Below, in pieces: positions 1 through 9,786 of a DNA stretch of 64,000 bases. Made by a program: the position numbers and the translations under genes. Below the pieces are notes generated by a model. The model was given only the letters and a program-made list of their open reading frames with translations, searched no databases and was not told the origin of the DNA. The stretch's first letter is position 1, and the number at the start of each line of letters is the position of its first letter. Source of the stretch: Pseudomonadales bacterium (GTDB lineage: Bacteria; Pseudomonadota; Gammaproteobacteria; Pseudomonadales; Azotimanducaceae); the NCBI GenBank assembly GCA_029251375.1, contig JAQXDL010000032.1, positions 62,001 through 126,000 of the forward strand, in the 5' to 3' direction.

Positions 1-859
1 AGACAGTACGCTGACTAACTATTACTATGGTGTGTCAACTGATTAGGCCCGGCCCGGCAGACCCGCTTATAAATCCGATAGCGCCAGTTTTGTTCGGTTA
101 GGGTTAGGTACAACCTATCAATTGAATAAGCGTTTTCGTATTTTTGCTAATGTTGCTATAGAGAACGTTGATGACACGGTGCAGGACAGCCCGTTAGTTG
201 ATGAAGATCTGCTTGCCTCGGCCTACGTTGGTATTGGCTACAATTTTGGTAACGTGCTAAACGATAGTGATTTTAAGGGCGATAAGTCCCGATTTGGTGA
301 GTGGTCTTGGCGGCTTAATTATGGCTATACGGCTGAGAGGACCTTTCTAAAACTTCACAACGGGGAAGCCAAAAAGCATGAAGATATCGATACGAACTTG
401 GCCGGCTTAACCGTCGGTAAGCTGCTGCGCGATGGTCGAAAAGTTGACATGTGGGGTAAGTTTTCTTTTAACCGGCGGCTGGAAAATGATCTGCAGGATG
501 ATTTCTGGGAATACAATGCCTATGTCATGGCGATGGGCACGGGTTATTCACCTTGGTCTGACCGCGAACTTTTTCGTTGGGGTTTTGGCTTTGGTTTTTC
601 CTATGCGGACAAAATTCCCGCTGTGGGGATTTTTAAGCAAGATGGTGACCCTGCGGCGCACTTTCTAAATTATATGGAAGCGCAGGTTGACGTGCCGCTG
701 CGTAACTTCTTCAGTCAACCCGCGTTGAGAAACTGTTATGCAGGTCTAACGTTGGTGCATCGATCTGGTATCTTTGCGACGTCGGACATTTTGGGTAATG
801 TTTCAGGTGGGTCAGATGTTTTGTCGATGCATATTGAGTGCAAGCGGGGAGTCAAATGA
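1..859 (+). pseudogene. MipA/OmpV-like outer-membrane protein, 5' truncated by window, in-frame TAG
   Basis: The frame is coding from base 2 but carries TAG at 44-46. Upstream it reads DSTLTNYYYGVSTD; after the stop it continues ARPGRPAYKSDSASFVRLGL, the usual MipA/OmpV strand that follows the YYYGV motif, where family members normally have a sense codon (often Glu; GAG to TAG is one change). The first start codon after the stop is TTG at 122, in the middle of a beta strand, so it is not a plausible true start. The MipA-like part runs to about the AYVGIGYNFGN segment. The remaining roughly 165 residues, with alternating aromatic strands and an HRSGIF motif reminiscent of PagL-type lipid A deacylases, look like further outer-membrane barrel strands; their function is unknown to me. 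The last codons overlap the start region of the next gene (ATGA at 856). Either a nonsense pseudogene or a base error. Confidence 0.72.
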
Positions 860-882
860 AGTCTCTTGTATCCATATAAATC

Positions 883-1410
883 ATGTCTTGTCTGTTTCTA
901 ACTGCATGTACTAGTCAGCCGATGGGTGACGATTCACTCAACAGTGCGACCTATGAAGGCGCACAGAACGCCGCCAAACATTTTCAATCTGACGAACATC
1001 TTAAGCGCTACTTTGATGAAGCGGTGGCCTATGCCATGTTCCCTAGGGTTTATCGTGCAGGTGCTGGGTACGGTCTTGCCTATGGTGGCGGTTGGTTATT
1101 TCAGTCCGATGGCTCACCACTGGGTAAAACAACCGTATGGCAATTTAGTGCCGGCCCCCATATGGGCGCGCAATATTATGAGCAAATCCTGCTCTTTAGA
1201 ACCCAGCGGTCACTTGAATTATTTCAGGCAGGTACACTTGAGTTCGCGGGGCAGATGAATGCCACCGTGCTGACGATGGGTGTGTCAAAGACGCCGTCTT
1301 ATAATAAAGATGTTGCTGTTTTTACCAATATTGGCGGTGGTCTAATGCTTGAAGGCAGTATCGGTGGACACAGGTACAGTTACAAAGCGTTGCAAACAAA
1401 CGCGGATTAG
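883..1410 (+). CDS. SYLF/Ysc84-domain lipoprotein with interrupted signal peptide
   Basis: The product has a lipobox-like LTAC followed by a region with the SYLF (Ysc84) pattern: a conserved FPRVYRAGAGYGLAYGGG stretch, a central QYYEQILLFRT segment, and a glycine-rich end (FTNIGGGLMLEGSIGG). SYLF proteins bind lipids, and bacterial members are usually secreted or anchored lipoproteins. From ATG 883 the leader is only MSCLFLTAC, which lacks a positively charged start. An in-frame ATG at 856, overlapping the upstream stop as ATGA, would give MKSLVSI-stop-IMSCLFLTAC, a normal lipoprotein leader except for TAA at 877-879. The native start was therefore probably 856, and the gene is damaged or carries a base error. 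The body (about 165 residues) is intact. Translational coupling with the porin-like gene upstream suggests a shared envelope role. Confidence 0.7.
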   Translation: MSCLFLTACTSQPMGDDSLNSATYEGAQNAAKHFQSDEHLKRYFDEAVAYAMFPRVYRAGAGYGLAYGGGWLFQSDGSPLGKTTVWQFSAGPHMGAQYYEQILLFRTQRSLELFQAGTLEFAGQMNATVLTMGVSKTPSYNKDVAVFTNIGGGLMLEGSIGGHRYSYKALQTNAD

Positions 1411-1472
1411 TGATTACTGAATTATAATATCGCCTTGGTACTCTGTCGTAATCGCTTGCCGGCAGTGTATGC

Positions 1473-3163
1473 TCATTTTTTTGCGGCGACTTCCGGCAAC
1501 ACCTGACCAATCGATCCGGAGGGTGCTTCAATTTTCAGTCTGTTCGCAAGGGTGGCGGCAATATCGTAGGGTGTTACCGCGCGGCTTATGCGTGCAGGCC
1601 GAAGATTGCTGCCGGCGAAAACGATCGGCACATGTCTATCATAGTGCCAAGGAGAACCGTGAGTCGCGGCCACATTTAGACCATCAAAGTCAGCAATAAA
1701 CTCCTGAGAACCAAAAACGATGTGCACATCGCCAGAGCGTAGAGGCTGGTAATTGGCGGCTGCCATGCGTGCTAGTGGGCTATCGGGTAGTCGTCCAGCA
1801 CTAATATCCTCGGCAGCATAAGCACTGAAAACCTCTGGTCGCTGCATCACTAGGTCGGCAACTGTGCGCTGCACTTCGGCTAAATTCAGTCCCAGCTCGG
1901 CGATCATTTTTTGGTCTAGATAGATGTAAGGCGTGAAAAATGTCTTCACAAGATCGTGGGAAATATTCATCTGCTCACGCAGGTTCGCGTTCAGTGTTAC
2001 GGCGTCAAAGTGCTCAGGGTCGATATGCTCGACATCATCGCCTAGGCTGCGCTGGTAACCTGGCGCTTCTGGACCACCATGGTCTGCAGACAATACGATA
2101 AGTGTGTGTTTCAGTCCGACCTTCTCGTCGATAAAGGCAAACAACTCAGCGAGTCGGCGATCAAGCTGTAGCAGGTTGTCTTCCATTTCTAAGCTGGATG
2201 AACCAAACAAGTGGCCAACATAGTCGGTCGAAGAAAAGCTGATCGATAGGTAGTCTGTAACAGTATCCGCACCCAGCCCCTCTGAGTTAACGAGTGCCTT
2301 TGCGAAATCAAGTGTGAGTTCATCGCCCGCTGGACTGACGGTCAGCAGGGTAGTGAAGTATTTGCTGCTTCGCGCTCCCCATGCGTGCGGAAAGCTGCGA
2401 CCGTAGCCAGGGAAATTTGTTTCCCATTCGCTGTCGTCAAGGGACAGCAGTTGGTAGCTGTCTTTTGGGTTCGACAGTGTCCAGGAGCGATTGGCGTAGG
2501 CGTCGACCTTACCCGAAGCATTCCAATCGACTACCCACTGCGGATATGCATCGTAGTAGTAGTTTGAGGTAACAAACTCGCCGGCTGCCTTAGAGAACCA
2601 AAACGCTTTACCGTTGCGACCCGCTAGAGGCACCGCACCACGATCTTTTATCGATACACCGAAAATCTTACTCGCACCGCCGTATCTTGCTGCTAGTTCG
2701 TCGGAGAAACTTGAGCTTAATAAGGCGCGTGGGGACCGACCATCGGTTTTAGCCACCCGCTGCGTCGGGTCGATTTCGTTGTTGTCGTCGACATCTGCAT
2801 TGGCGCTGAGAAGTGCATATCGTGGGTCTTCAATATTATAGATAAGCTTATTGCTAGCGCGATCAAACCAAATATTGCCAACCATGCCGTGCACGGCGGG
2901 AACTGTTCCTGTGGCTAGCGATGTATGCCCAACAATCGTTTCAGTGTTGGCATGTTGGCATGTTGGTATGTGGCGTTGGTGTACCAGATACCTTTGTCGG
3001 CGAGGTAGTGAAAGCCACCTTTGCCGAACTGATCCATGTGCCGCCAAGGTAGATCGCCGCGAAGCTGATCAACGGTGATTTGTAATACCAGCCGGGTCTC
3101 GGGGGCGGCTTGTGCGGTGCCAGCAAGCAGTAGCAATAGAAAAAAACGGGCTCGAATAAACAT
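1473..3163 (-). pseudogene. Alkaline phosphatase / type I phosphodiesterase family protein, frameshifted
   Basis: The reading frame opens with ATG at 3163 and a clear signal peptide (MFIRARFFLLLLLAGTAQAA), then a metal-binding Asp in LQITVDQLRGDL and the segment TNATYQHAN. Here an 8-bp tandem duplication shifts the frame; the other frame continues immediately with TETIVGHTSLATGTVPAVHG, which holds the Thr nucleophile and GH motif of PafA-type phosphatases, and later has LIVLSADHGG (metal-ligand DHG) and ATHGSPW. Removing one 8-bp copy restores a single 560-codon gene. The predicted enzyme is a periplasmic phosphomonoesterase or phosphodiesterase with a two-metal site. As written, translation ends about 25 codons after the duplication. 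The gene is convergent with the SYLF gene. Its state could be real inactivation, reversible slippage or a sequencing error. Confidence 0.8.
2947..2970 (+). repeat. 8-bp tandem duplication that breaks the phosphatase gene
   Basis: Two exact copies of TTGGCATG (2947-2954 and 2955-2962) are followed by a near copy, TTGGTATG (2963-2970). On the coding (minus) strand this is AACATGCC twice. Deleting one exact copy rejoins the signal-peptide/metal-binding half with the catalytic half of the gene. The array is what replication slippage would leave. Confidence 0.85.
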
Positions 3164-3274
3164 CAAAAATCTCGGCTGAACAAAGTACACCCGCGAGTTT
3201 AGTGATCCTTTTGGTCCTAGGCAACAAGCTTGCGCTGAACAAAAAGTACAGCGCGTGTATAGGCCTCGTTGTGA

Positions 3275-5239
3275 CTACCTAACGAGGTGTAGGAAATGTA
3301 GATGCCGTTCATATTGACTCAGCACATCTTCTATTAGCTGATCGCGGGTCCAGCCCATGACATCGTAGTCTTGGCCGCCTTCGCGTAGATGAACCTCGGC
3401 GCGATAGTAGGTTTGCGCTTCGTAAGAAACATCGCTGCCATCGCCAAGTAGTGCTTCATTCGGCAATACAATTTCGCCGCTGATAACACTATAGATGAAA
3501 TCAACTTCATCGCCGTGTTTGACCTCAAGCCGCGCTTCGCTATTTGAGTCGACTGTTGATACGTCCGCAGAAAGACCCTGTTGCTTAAGTTCTTCCGCAA
3601 AGGACTTTAATGCAGGTAAAACCACCACATTCTGAAAATCCTCGACGCCTCTAACCGTTGGGTACTGCAAAAGATTACCGAGCCTATCTTGCCACGACAC
3701 ATCAAAACTTTGATTAGATTGCATCATCAGTGCGTCACGTTTCTTGACGTCCTGTGAAAGTGCTTTCCAGAAACCCCACATCGCAAACAGTAATGCCATC
3801 GAGAAAGGTAAGGCGCTGGCAATGGCAGCTGTTTGCAATGACGACAGGCCCCCCGCTAACAGTAAAACAATAGCGATCAAGCCGATAAAGACTGTCCAGA
3901 TAGAGCGTTGTACCGCGGGCGTGTCGTCTTCGCCGTAGGCGCATAGCATGTTGACGACAAGTGCGCCTGAATCTGCGGAAGTCACAAAGAACACCATGAC
4001 CATAATTACTGCAATAAATGACAGCACTTCTGACATGGGGAAGTTCTCGAAAAACTTAAACAGGGCGACCGAGGAGTCTGCTTGTACAGCGGCCCCCAGT
4101 GATGCCACACCTTGGTTAAGAATTAGGTCAATGCCGCTATTGCCGAACACGGTCATCCAGAACAGTGTAAATAAAGTTGGTCCTAACATTGCGCCTAAAA
4201 CGAATTCTCGTATTGTCCTGCCACGGGAAATTCTGGCGATAAATAGTCCTACAAACGGCGCCCAGCTGAGCCACCAACCCCAATAGAATATGGTCCAACC
4301 GCCAATCCAATCGGTTGGATTGTAGGTGTATAGGTTGAAGGTTTTAGTCACTAACTCGGATAGATAACTGCCGGTGTTTTGTACAAAGGCCTGTAGCAGA
4401 TAAACGGTAGGACCAATCATCAATACTCCAAGCAGTAGTGCGATGGCGAGGAAGATATTCAGCTCTGATAGCCGTTTGATGCCAACATCCAAGCCTAATA
4501 CGACCGATATCGTCGCCAAAATGGTGGTCACAACCACCAGTATAATTTGTACCGTGGAGCTTACGGGCACGTCGAACAAGTAGGCTAAGCCAGAATTGAT
4601 TTGTAATACGCCGAGTCCCAACGAGGTTGCAACGCCGCAGACGGTACCAAGTACCGCAAAGATATCAATCAAAGCGCCAATCGGACCGTAGATACGATCA
4701 CCGATTAAGGGGTAAAGCGATGACCGTAGGGTTAACGGCAAATCATGTCGATAGGCAAAGTAGGCCAGAATCAACGCAACAATGGCGTACATTGACCAAG
4801 CGTGAATACCCCAGTGGAAAAATGTAAGTTCCATTGCCTGTGCAGCTGCGGCAGGTGTCCCGCCTTCGCCGAGTGGCGGGTTGAGGAAATGCATGACCGG
4901 TTCAGCAACGCCAAAAAACATCAAGCCGATACCCATGCCCGCACTGAACAGCATGGCAAACCAAGACAGAAAGGAATAATCCGGCTCCGAATGATCGGGG
5001 CCTAACTTGATGTCGCCGAACCGACTAAATGTGACCGCGGTGACGGTGACTAAAATAATCGCAACAACGAGGACGTAATACCAACTGGCATAGGTAATGA
5101 TTGTGTTTTGAATAGTCTGGAAAAAGCCACCGGCACTTTCCGGCGCCATCGCTGAGAAGGCAACGAGAATAAGCAGGATAGTCGCGGCTGGCACGAATAC
5201 CTGTCGGTCGATGATGAATCCTTTTTTTTGTTCTGACAT
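3275..5239 (-). CDS. betT: BCCT-family choline/betaine transporter, BetT type
   Basis: This 654-residue membrane protein matches the BetT branch of the betaine-carnitine-choline transporters. It has about 12 hydrophobic segments, the MGIGLMFFGVAEP segment, the family signature WTIFYWGWWLSWAPFVGLFIARISRGRTIREF (split here over adjacent segments), and SADSGALV near the end of the transport core. As in E. coli BetT, a long cytosolic tail of about 130 residues follows and ends in the characteristic QYERHLHFLHL motif; such tails sense osmotic conditions. The probable substrate is choline or a related quaternary ammonium compound, driven by proton or sodium gradient, giving osmoprotection or carbon and nitrogen supply. 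The start ATG lies behind a plausible GAGGAT-like ribosome site. No betA or betB gene is in the window. Confidence 0.88.
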   Translation of the reverse strand: MSEQKKGFIIDRQVFVPAATILLILVAFSAMAPESAGGFFQTIQNTIITYASWYYVLVVAIILVTVTAVTFSRFGDIKLGPDHSEPDYSFLSWFAMLFSAGMGIGLMFFGVAEPVMHFLNPPLGEGGTPAAAAQAMELTFFHWGIHAWSMYAIVALILAYFAYRHDLPLTLRSSLYPLIGDRIYGPIGALIDIFAVLGTVCGVATSLGLGVLQINSGLAYLFDVPVSSTVQIILVVVTTILATISVVLGLDVGIKRLSELNIFLAIALLLGVLMIGPTVYLLQAFVQNTGSYLSELVTKTFNLYTYNPTDWIGGWTIFYWGWWLSWAPFVGLFIARISRGRTIREFVLGAMLGPTLFTLFWMTVFGNSGIDLILNQGVASLGAAVQADSSVALFKFFENFPMSEVLSFIAVIMVMVFFVTSADSGALVVNMLCAYGEDDTPAVQRSIWTVFIGLIAIVLLLAGGLSSLQTAAIASALPFSMALLFAMWGFWKALSQDVKKRDALMMQSNQSFDVSWQDRLGNLLQYPTVRGVEDFQNVVVLPALKSFAEELKQQGLSADVSTVDSNSEARLEVKHGDEVDFIYSVISGEIVLPNEALLGDGSDVSYEAQTYYRAEVHLREGGQDYDVMGWTRDQLIEDVLSQYERHLHFLHLVR

Positions 5240-5309
5240 ACGATCCTCAGGACTTCTGTTAGATGTTCGAAATCCAGTTCATTGTTGAAGTTGAAGCACG
5301 TTAGCTAAT

Positions 5310-6212
5310 CTAAGCTTTTCTGTTTAACGATTGAAGTTGCGCTAATTGTTGATCCTTCTCTTCCCAGACACCGTTGACCCAATGTCGGAAGTCTTTTCTT
5401 AGAATCGCACCCGAATCTATTTCATCGTTTGTATCTTCTACAGGAACAGGCAGTTGCTCGACGATTACGCTGACGCGCTCAGTGTTGCCGGAAAGAAACG
5501 CGAAAAAGCCCGGCGCGCCTTCGGGATAGTGAATGGTGACGTTAAGAATGCAGTCAAGCTTGTCGCCAAGTGAGTTAATGACGAGCGCTGCGCCACCACC
5601 CTTCGGCTTTAGCAAATGTTTATGCGGTGATTTTTGGCTCGCTTGCTTTGCCGGTGTATAGCGCGTGCCTTCTAAGAAATTAAGAATCGATACCGGGGTC
5701 AGTTTAAATTTCTCGCAGGAGCGCCGAGTAGCTTCAAGATCCTTGCCCTTGAGTTCGGGATGCTTTTTTAAAAACTCTCGGGTATAGCGTTTCATGATGG
5801 GGAAGTCGAGTGCCCACCAAGCAATGCCGATGACGGGTACGTAAATCAATTGTTGTTTGATGAAAAACTTTTGCATCGGAATTTTTCGATTGAATACCCT
5901 TTGCAGAATAACGATATCGGCCCAGGTTTGATGATTGCAAAAAACCAAATACCACTTGTCACGGCCAAGGCCTTCGCCGCCTTTAATGTCGATTTCCAGT
6001 TTTGTGAACAATCCGAGAAACAGATTGTTACAGTCTATCCATAGTTCCGCAATATTCATGACACGCCGCGTGCACCAGGGTTCAGCGGCCGCCGGTCCAA
6101 CAAAGCGAAGAAAGGCGAACAAATAGAGCGGCATACACCAGAACAGCGTGTTGCTAATAACCAAGATACTGGCCAATATCCCTCGAATAGGTTTAGGTAA
6201 AAAAGTCAGCAC
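5310..6212 (-). CDS. yihG: YihG/PlsC-type 1-acylglycerol-phosphate acyltransferase
   Basis: The 300-residue product resembles E. coli YihG along its length. It has an N-terminal membrane segment, the acyltransferase motif I CNHQTWADIV (HxxxxD catalytic pair, about residues 92-97), KQQLIYVPVIG, FPIMKRYTREFL, the conserved RRSCEKFK, and motif III FLEGTRYT. It ends with HWVNGVWEEKDQQL as in YihG. The family transfers acyl chains to lysophosphatidic acid at the inner membrane, and YihG-like members influence phospholipid acyl composition. It is on the same strand as betT, about 70 bases upstream of it, and may share a transcript. I see nothing abnormal. Confidence 0.87.
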   Translation of the reverse strand: MLTFLPKPIRGILASILVISNTLFWCMPLYLFAFLRFVGPAAAEPWCTRRVMNIAELWIDCNNLFLGLFTKLEIDIKGGEGLGRDKWYLVFCNHQTWADIVILQRVFNRKIPMQKFFIKQQLIYVPVIGIAWWALDFPIMKRYTREFLKKHPELKGKDLEATRRSCEKFKLTPVSILNFLEGTRYTPAKQASQKSPHKHLLKPKGGGAALVINSLGDKLDCILNVTIHYPEGAPGFFAFLSGNTERVSVIVEQLPVPVEDTNDEIDSGAILRKDFRHWVNGVWEEKDQQLAQLQSLNRKA

Positions 6213-6443
6213 GCATAATTCCTTTCGGTTTTGCCGATTAAATGATGAATCACCTGTTCTAGATTTGACTTGTAGCGGTCAAAAACTGAGCCACGCAGCA
6301 ATGTCGAACAGGTTAAAGGGTCGCGGGGTAAAGGGGTAGGGTAAATTGATAATTTACTTGGCGCCACCGTAAAAAAATTTAGAACTCAACCTAGGTTGTT
6401 GCTGCAAGCGTCGTTGATGCAGTTGTGACCGGCACGCAAGTCG

Positions 6444-7553
6444 CTACTTTGAGTTTTCAGCATCGTCAACGCTGTTGGTCTTGTCACTGGTTGTCTCAAA
6501 CAAGCCTTTTTCTTCGGCTCTGACCTTCCAAACCTCTCTGGCAAGTGTCTGCATATCTTCATGCTCATCTGATTCATCGACTATTTCCAGACCGAGCATC
6601 GTTTCAATGACATCTTCTAACGTAACGATGCCTGATAGGCCTCCAAACTCACCAGCGACAACAGCGATATGTTCGCGCTTTTCAATGAGCTTGTTGAACA
6701 GGCCGGTGATGGGTAGATCCTCTTGTACGGTGGGTATCTCGTGCACGAACGTGTCGATCTTCTGATCACCTTTGCCATCTGCGACGTGACGCAAAATCTC
6801 ATCTTTGCGTACGTAGCCGACAAGGTCCTCTGGATGATTGTCGCTGTGAATGGGGATGCGGCTAAAACGCACATCTGCAAGTTGCTGGTGAAATTCCGCT
6901 ACCGTCATACTCGCCGGCGCGATCGTGGTGACCACCCGTGGCGTCATGATGTCTCTGATCTTTACGGTGCGAAATCGTAATAGGTTTTTGATGATCTCGG
7001 TTTCACCTTCTTCAAAAACTCCCTCTTTAGCGCCAACATCTGCCATGACCATGAATTCGGTGCGGGATAACACGCTGCTCGACTTGTCATTGCTCAATGC
7101 GCCGGTAATGAGTTGCGTCATCCATATTAGTGGCGCCAGCAGTTTTAATAAAAACACCAGGCACATGGTGGTAAAAGGTGTGAGGACTTTCCAGTAATTA
7201 GCGCCGAGGGTTTTAGGAATGATTTCCGACAAAATCAGGATTGCTAATGTCATCACAATGGGTACAAGTAAGCCTGTAATCATGGGGTTACTTTCAGCCC
7301 AAAGTCGAGTTGCCTGTTCACCGACGCCAATCGCGCCGACCGTATGGGCGACGGTGTTAAGTGTGAGTATTGCTGCCAGCGGGCGATCAATATTTTCTTT
7401 GAAAGACTGGATTTGCTTGCCAATAGCTGTGCCTTTTTCGACCTCTACCAATGCATAGGAAGGACTGATGCTGAGTAACACGGATTCCCAAAGGGAACAC
7501 AGAAAAGACACCACCACGGCTATCAGCGCAAAAACGATTAATGTTGTGTACAT
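6444..7553 (-). CDS. CNNM/CBS-domain membrane protein (hemolysin C / CorC-like family)
   Basis: The N-terminal half has three to four transmembrane segments of the CNNM (DUF21) type, with the conserved AAILTLNTVAHTVGA and LSEIIPKTLGAN motifs. Two CBS domains follow (about residues 200-320: IRDIMTPRVV, then GLSGIVTLEDVIETMLG). Length 369 is normal for the short members, which lack the C-terminal CorC-HlyC domain; the protein instead ends in an acidic, Ser/Asn-rich tail. The family is implicated in magnesium or cobalt efflux, with the CBS pair binding adenine nucleotides. The name hemolysin is historical. The gene is divergent from the PQQ-type dehydrogenase across a 280-base gap. Confidence 0.87.
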   Translation of the reverse strand: MYTTLIVFALIAVVVSFLCSLWESVLLSISPSYALVEVEKGTAIGKQIQSFKENIDRPLAAILTLNTVAHTVGAIGVGEQATRLWAESNPMITGLLVPIVMTLAILILSEIIPKTLGANYWKVLTPFTTMCLVFLLKLLAPLIWMTQLITGALSNDKSSSVLSRTEFMVMADVGAKEGVFEEGETEIIKNLLRFRTVKIRDIMTPRVVTTIAPASMTVAEFHQQLADVRFSRIPIHSDNHPEDLVGYVRKDEILRHVADGKGDQKIDTFVHEIPTVQEDLPITGLFNKLIEKREHIAVVAGEFGGLSGIVTLEDVIETMLGLEIVDESDEHEDMQTLAREVWKVRAEEKGLFETTSDKTNSVDDAENSK

Positions 7554-7834
7554 CTTGATCTGCTCCAGTTGGCTCGTTAAAGCCGCTAATTAGGCGGCTT
7601 GAGTGTTATTAACCCTGTCATATGATTCATGGTGAACTCAGTAGGTTAATACTACAGTGTCTTTCCAACGCTGGTCTTGTTCATTTCAACTCCTTGTAAG
7701 ACCGTTAAGTTGAAGCTGTTCAAGCGAATAAGTCTATGCTCGTGTTCGGAATCCTCTGGGTAATCTTCATTTGTAAGAAAGACTTAACAAGTGTGTGGTT
7801 AATAGGCTTACTATGTTCTTACGAGGTTACTTAT

Positions 7835-9367
7835 ATGTCGACATTGAAGATTGTTCTGTTGTCCGTCTCTGTTCTTGCGATCGCTGGGTCTGGATTTGTC
7901 TATTATTGGTGGGAAACGGGCGAACTTGATTTGTATGTGCCGATGTTTCGCAGTCACTGCGCGCAGTGCCACGGTGATGACCTAAGAGGGACAGGCGCTG
8001 GACCTGCCTTAATCGAATCTGAGTTAAAGCACGGTGATACTGTTACGGATCTGATCGATAGCATTGCTAATAGACATGGCGCGACACAGAGAGATAACTT
8101 CAAAGACATGCTGTCTGAGGTTGACATAAAAGGGCTTGCGATTTTCATTGGTGAGCGGCGATTAGGGCAGCGCTTCACTGACTTTCGATTTGATACGAAA
8201 ATCAACATTTCAGAGCGGTCACTCAAAACACAAGAGCATAATTTTAGAATCGAAGCATTTGCGACGGGCCTCGACTCGATGGCGTTTAGCATTGAGCCTT
8301 TGCCCAATGGTTCATTCTTGCTGACGGAGAAAGAACGCGGTTTAAGCATTATCTCAGCCGACGGTGTTCAATCTAAATTGATCACGGGTACCCCACAAAC
8401 AGGCAGTTCTCTAAATTTGATGGGTATTAAATACGGTGCTGGTTGGCTGCTTGATGTGGCGATACATCCGGACTACGAAAACAATGGTTGGATCTATTTG
8501 CATTACACGGATTTGTGTCCGACGGAATGCATCGATGCCGACCCATTGAAGACTTCGATGAATCGTCTCGATCGCGGCCGGATTCGTGATGGCAAGTGGG
8601 TAGATGTTGAAACGATCTGGCAAACCGATCCGGTTTGGTACACAAGTCGAGTAGATACCAGGGCAGGCGGTAGGACGGCTTTTGATGATGCTGGGCATAT
8701 ATTCATCAGCGTTGGTATGCGAGACGCCTATGGCCCACAGGATATGACGAACCCTTCGGGTAAAATTCATCGAATAAACCTTGATGGTTCTGTACCCGCG
8801 GATAACCCTTTTGCTGTTGCCAGTCAAAATGCCAGTGACATACCTTACACACAACAAACTATTTGGACCTATGGTCATCGTAGCCCGCAAGGCTTGGAGT
8901 GGAATTACAATCAAGGAAACGCTTGGAATGCAGAAATGGGACCCGGAGGTGGTGATGAAATCAATGAGCTGATCGCTGGTCGTAACTACGGTTGGCCCTA
9001 TTTTTCACTTGGTCTTGAGTATTCAGGCGGTCATGTTGAGCGTCATAAACCTAAAAACGTAGAGTTTGATGTTGAGTCGATTGAGCAAACGTTGGTTGAT
9101 ATAACACCTTCTCCTGCGATCTCTAGTTTCGCTTTTTATAACGGCGATCAGTTTCCTAAATGAAAAGACAATATGTTGTTGGGTTCTTTGAAAGGCAGCT
9201 CCCTTTTTCGTTTGGTATTTGATGGCAAAAAATTGGTGCACAGGGAAACCCTGTTTAAGGACCTTGCGCGTATTCGCGATGTCGAAATAGGCTACGATGG
9301 GTTCGTCTATCTGTTACTGGAAAACAAAACTGATAGCCAGATCGTAAGATTGGTGCCGGCTTTGTAG
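7835..9367 (+). pseudogene. Cytochrome c / PQQ-type sugar (Asd/glucose-sorbosone) dehydrogenase, in-frame TGA
   Basis: ATG at 7835 follows an ACGAGG ribosome site. The protein begins with a membrane anchor (LKIVLLSVSVLAIAGSGFVYY), then a haem c motif, CAQCHG, near residue 45, and from about residue 135 a six-bladed soluble glucose dehydrogenase/sorbosone dehydrogenase propeller (LDVAIHPDYENNGWIYL, GHRSPQGLEWN, GPGGGDEINEL, GRNYGWP). At 9161-9163 the frame hits TGA. Without it the gene continues through KDNMLLGSLKGSSLFRLVFD to TAG at 9365-9367, completing the last blade; family members have Trp at the stop position (FP-x-W-K/R), so TGG to TGA explains it. The likely role was periplasmic oxidation of a sugar with electrons passed to cytochrome c. 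Nonsense pseudogene or base error. Confidence 0.8.
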
Positions 9368-9786
9368 TGTTTGAAGGCAAGACGCAAGGCGTCTGATAAA
9401 GGCGCACGGCTTGCTCTTTTATTTCTTTGTTGTTCGACGATTGCATGTTGCCCAGTCCTGTATCCGGTATTTGTCGAATAACACCCTCATCTAGACCTCC
9501 GTCTAAACACATCTAGTATTTGCTGCTTTCTATCGTCATTCAAAATTCTTCAGTTTGATTCGCCAAGCGTAGTTTTAAAGCGCTTTCTGGATATGTCCAT
9601 CACGAGTCCCTTATAAAAGCGAAGTTGGGGTGCCGCGTTTTCTCAAATTTTTCTCAGAAATTTTACAAATTTATTAATGATATCTAAACAATACCGTTTT
9701 GGTGTTGTTTTGGTTTAAATATTCTTGATAATAAAGATGTGAATATTTTGAGTGACTTTTAGTCACTAAGGGTCTCGATCTACCTT
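9368..9786. other. Intergenic region without recognisable gene
   Basis: This 419-base gap separates the broken dehydrogenase from the convergent mutarotase gene. It becomes strongly AT-rich from about 9640 to 9750. A short 6-bp inverted repeat (AGTGAC/GTCACT, 9751-9767) is the only structure I see, and it lacks a T tract on either strand. No coding frame with family similarity was found. Confidence 0.6.

Noticed and set aside
6387-6398. 12-bp palindrome CAACCTAGGTTG with a nearby T7 tract (minus strand) after the CNNM gene
   Set aside because: After leaving four bases for the loop, only four pairs remain, too weak to call a terminator.
9161-9163. Second selenocysteine codon in the PQQ-type dehydrogenase
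   Set aside because: Homologues have Trp, not Cys, at this position, and no suitable hairpin follows.
1-9367. Alternative genetic code in which TGA or TAG is read as an amino acid
   Set aside because: The lesions use TAG, TAA and TGA and most genes end in all three normally, so reassignment of one codon cannot explain them.
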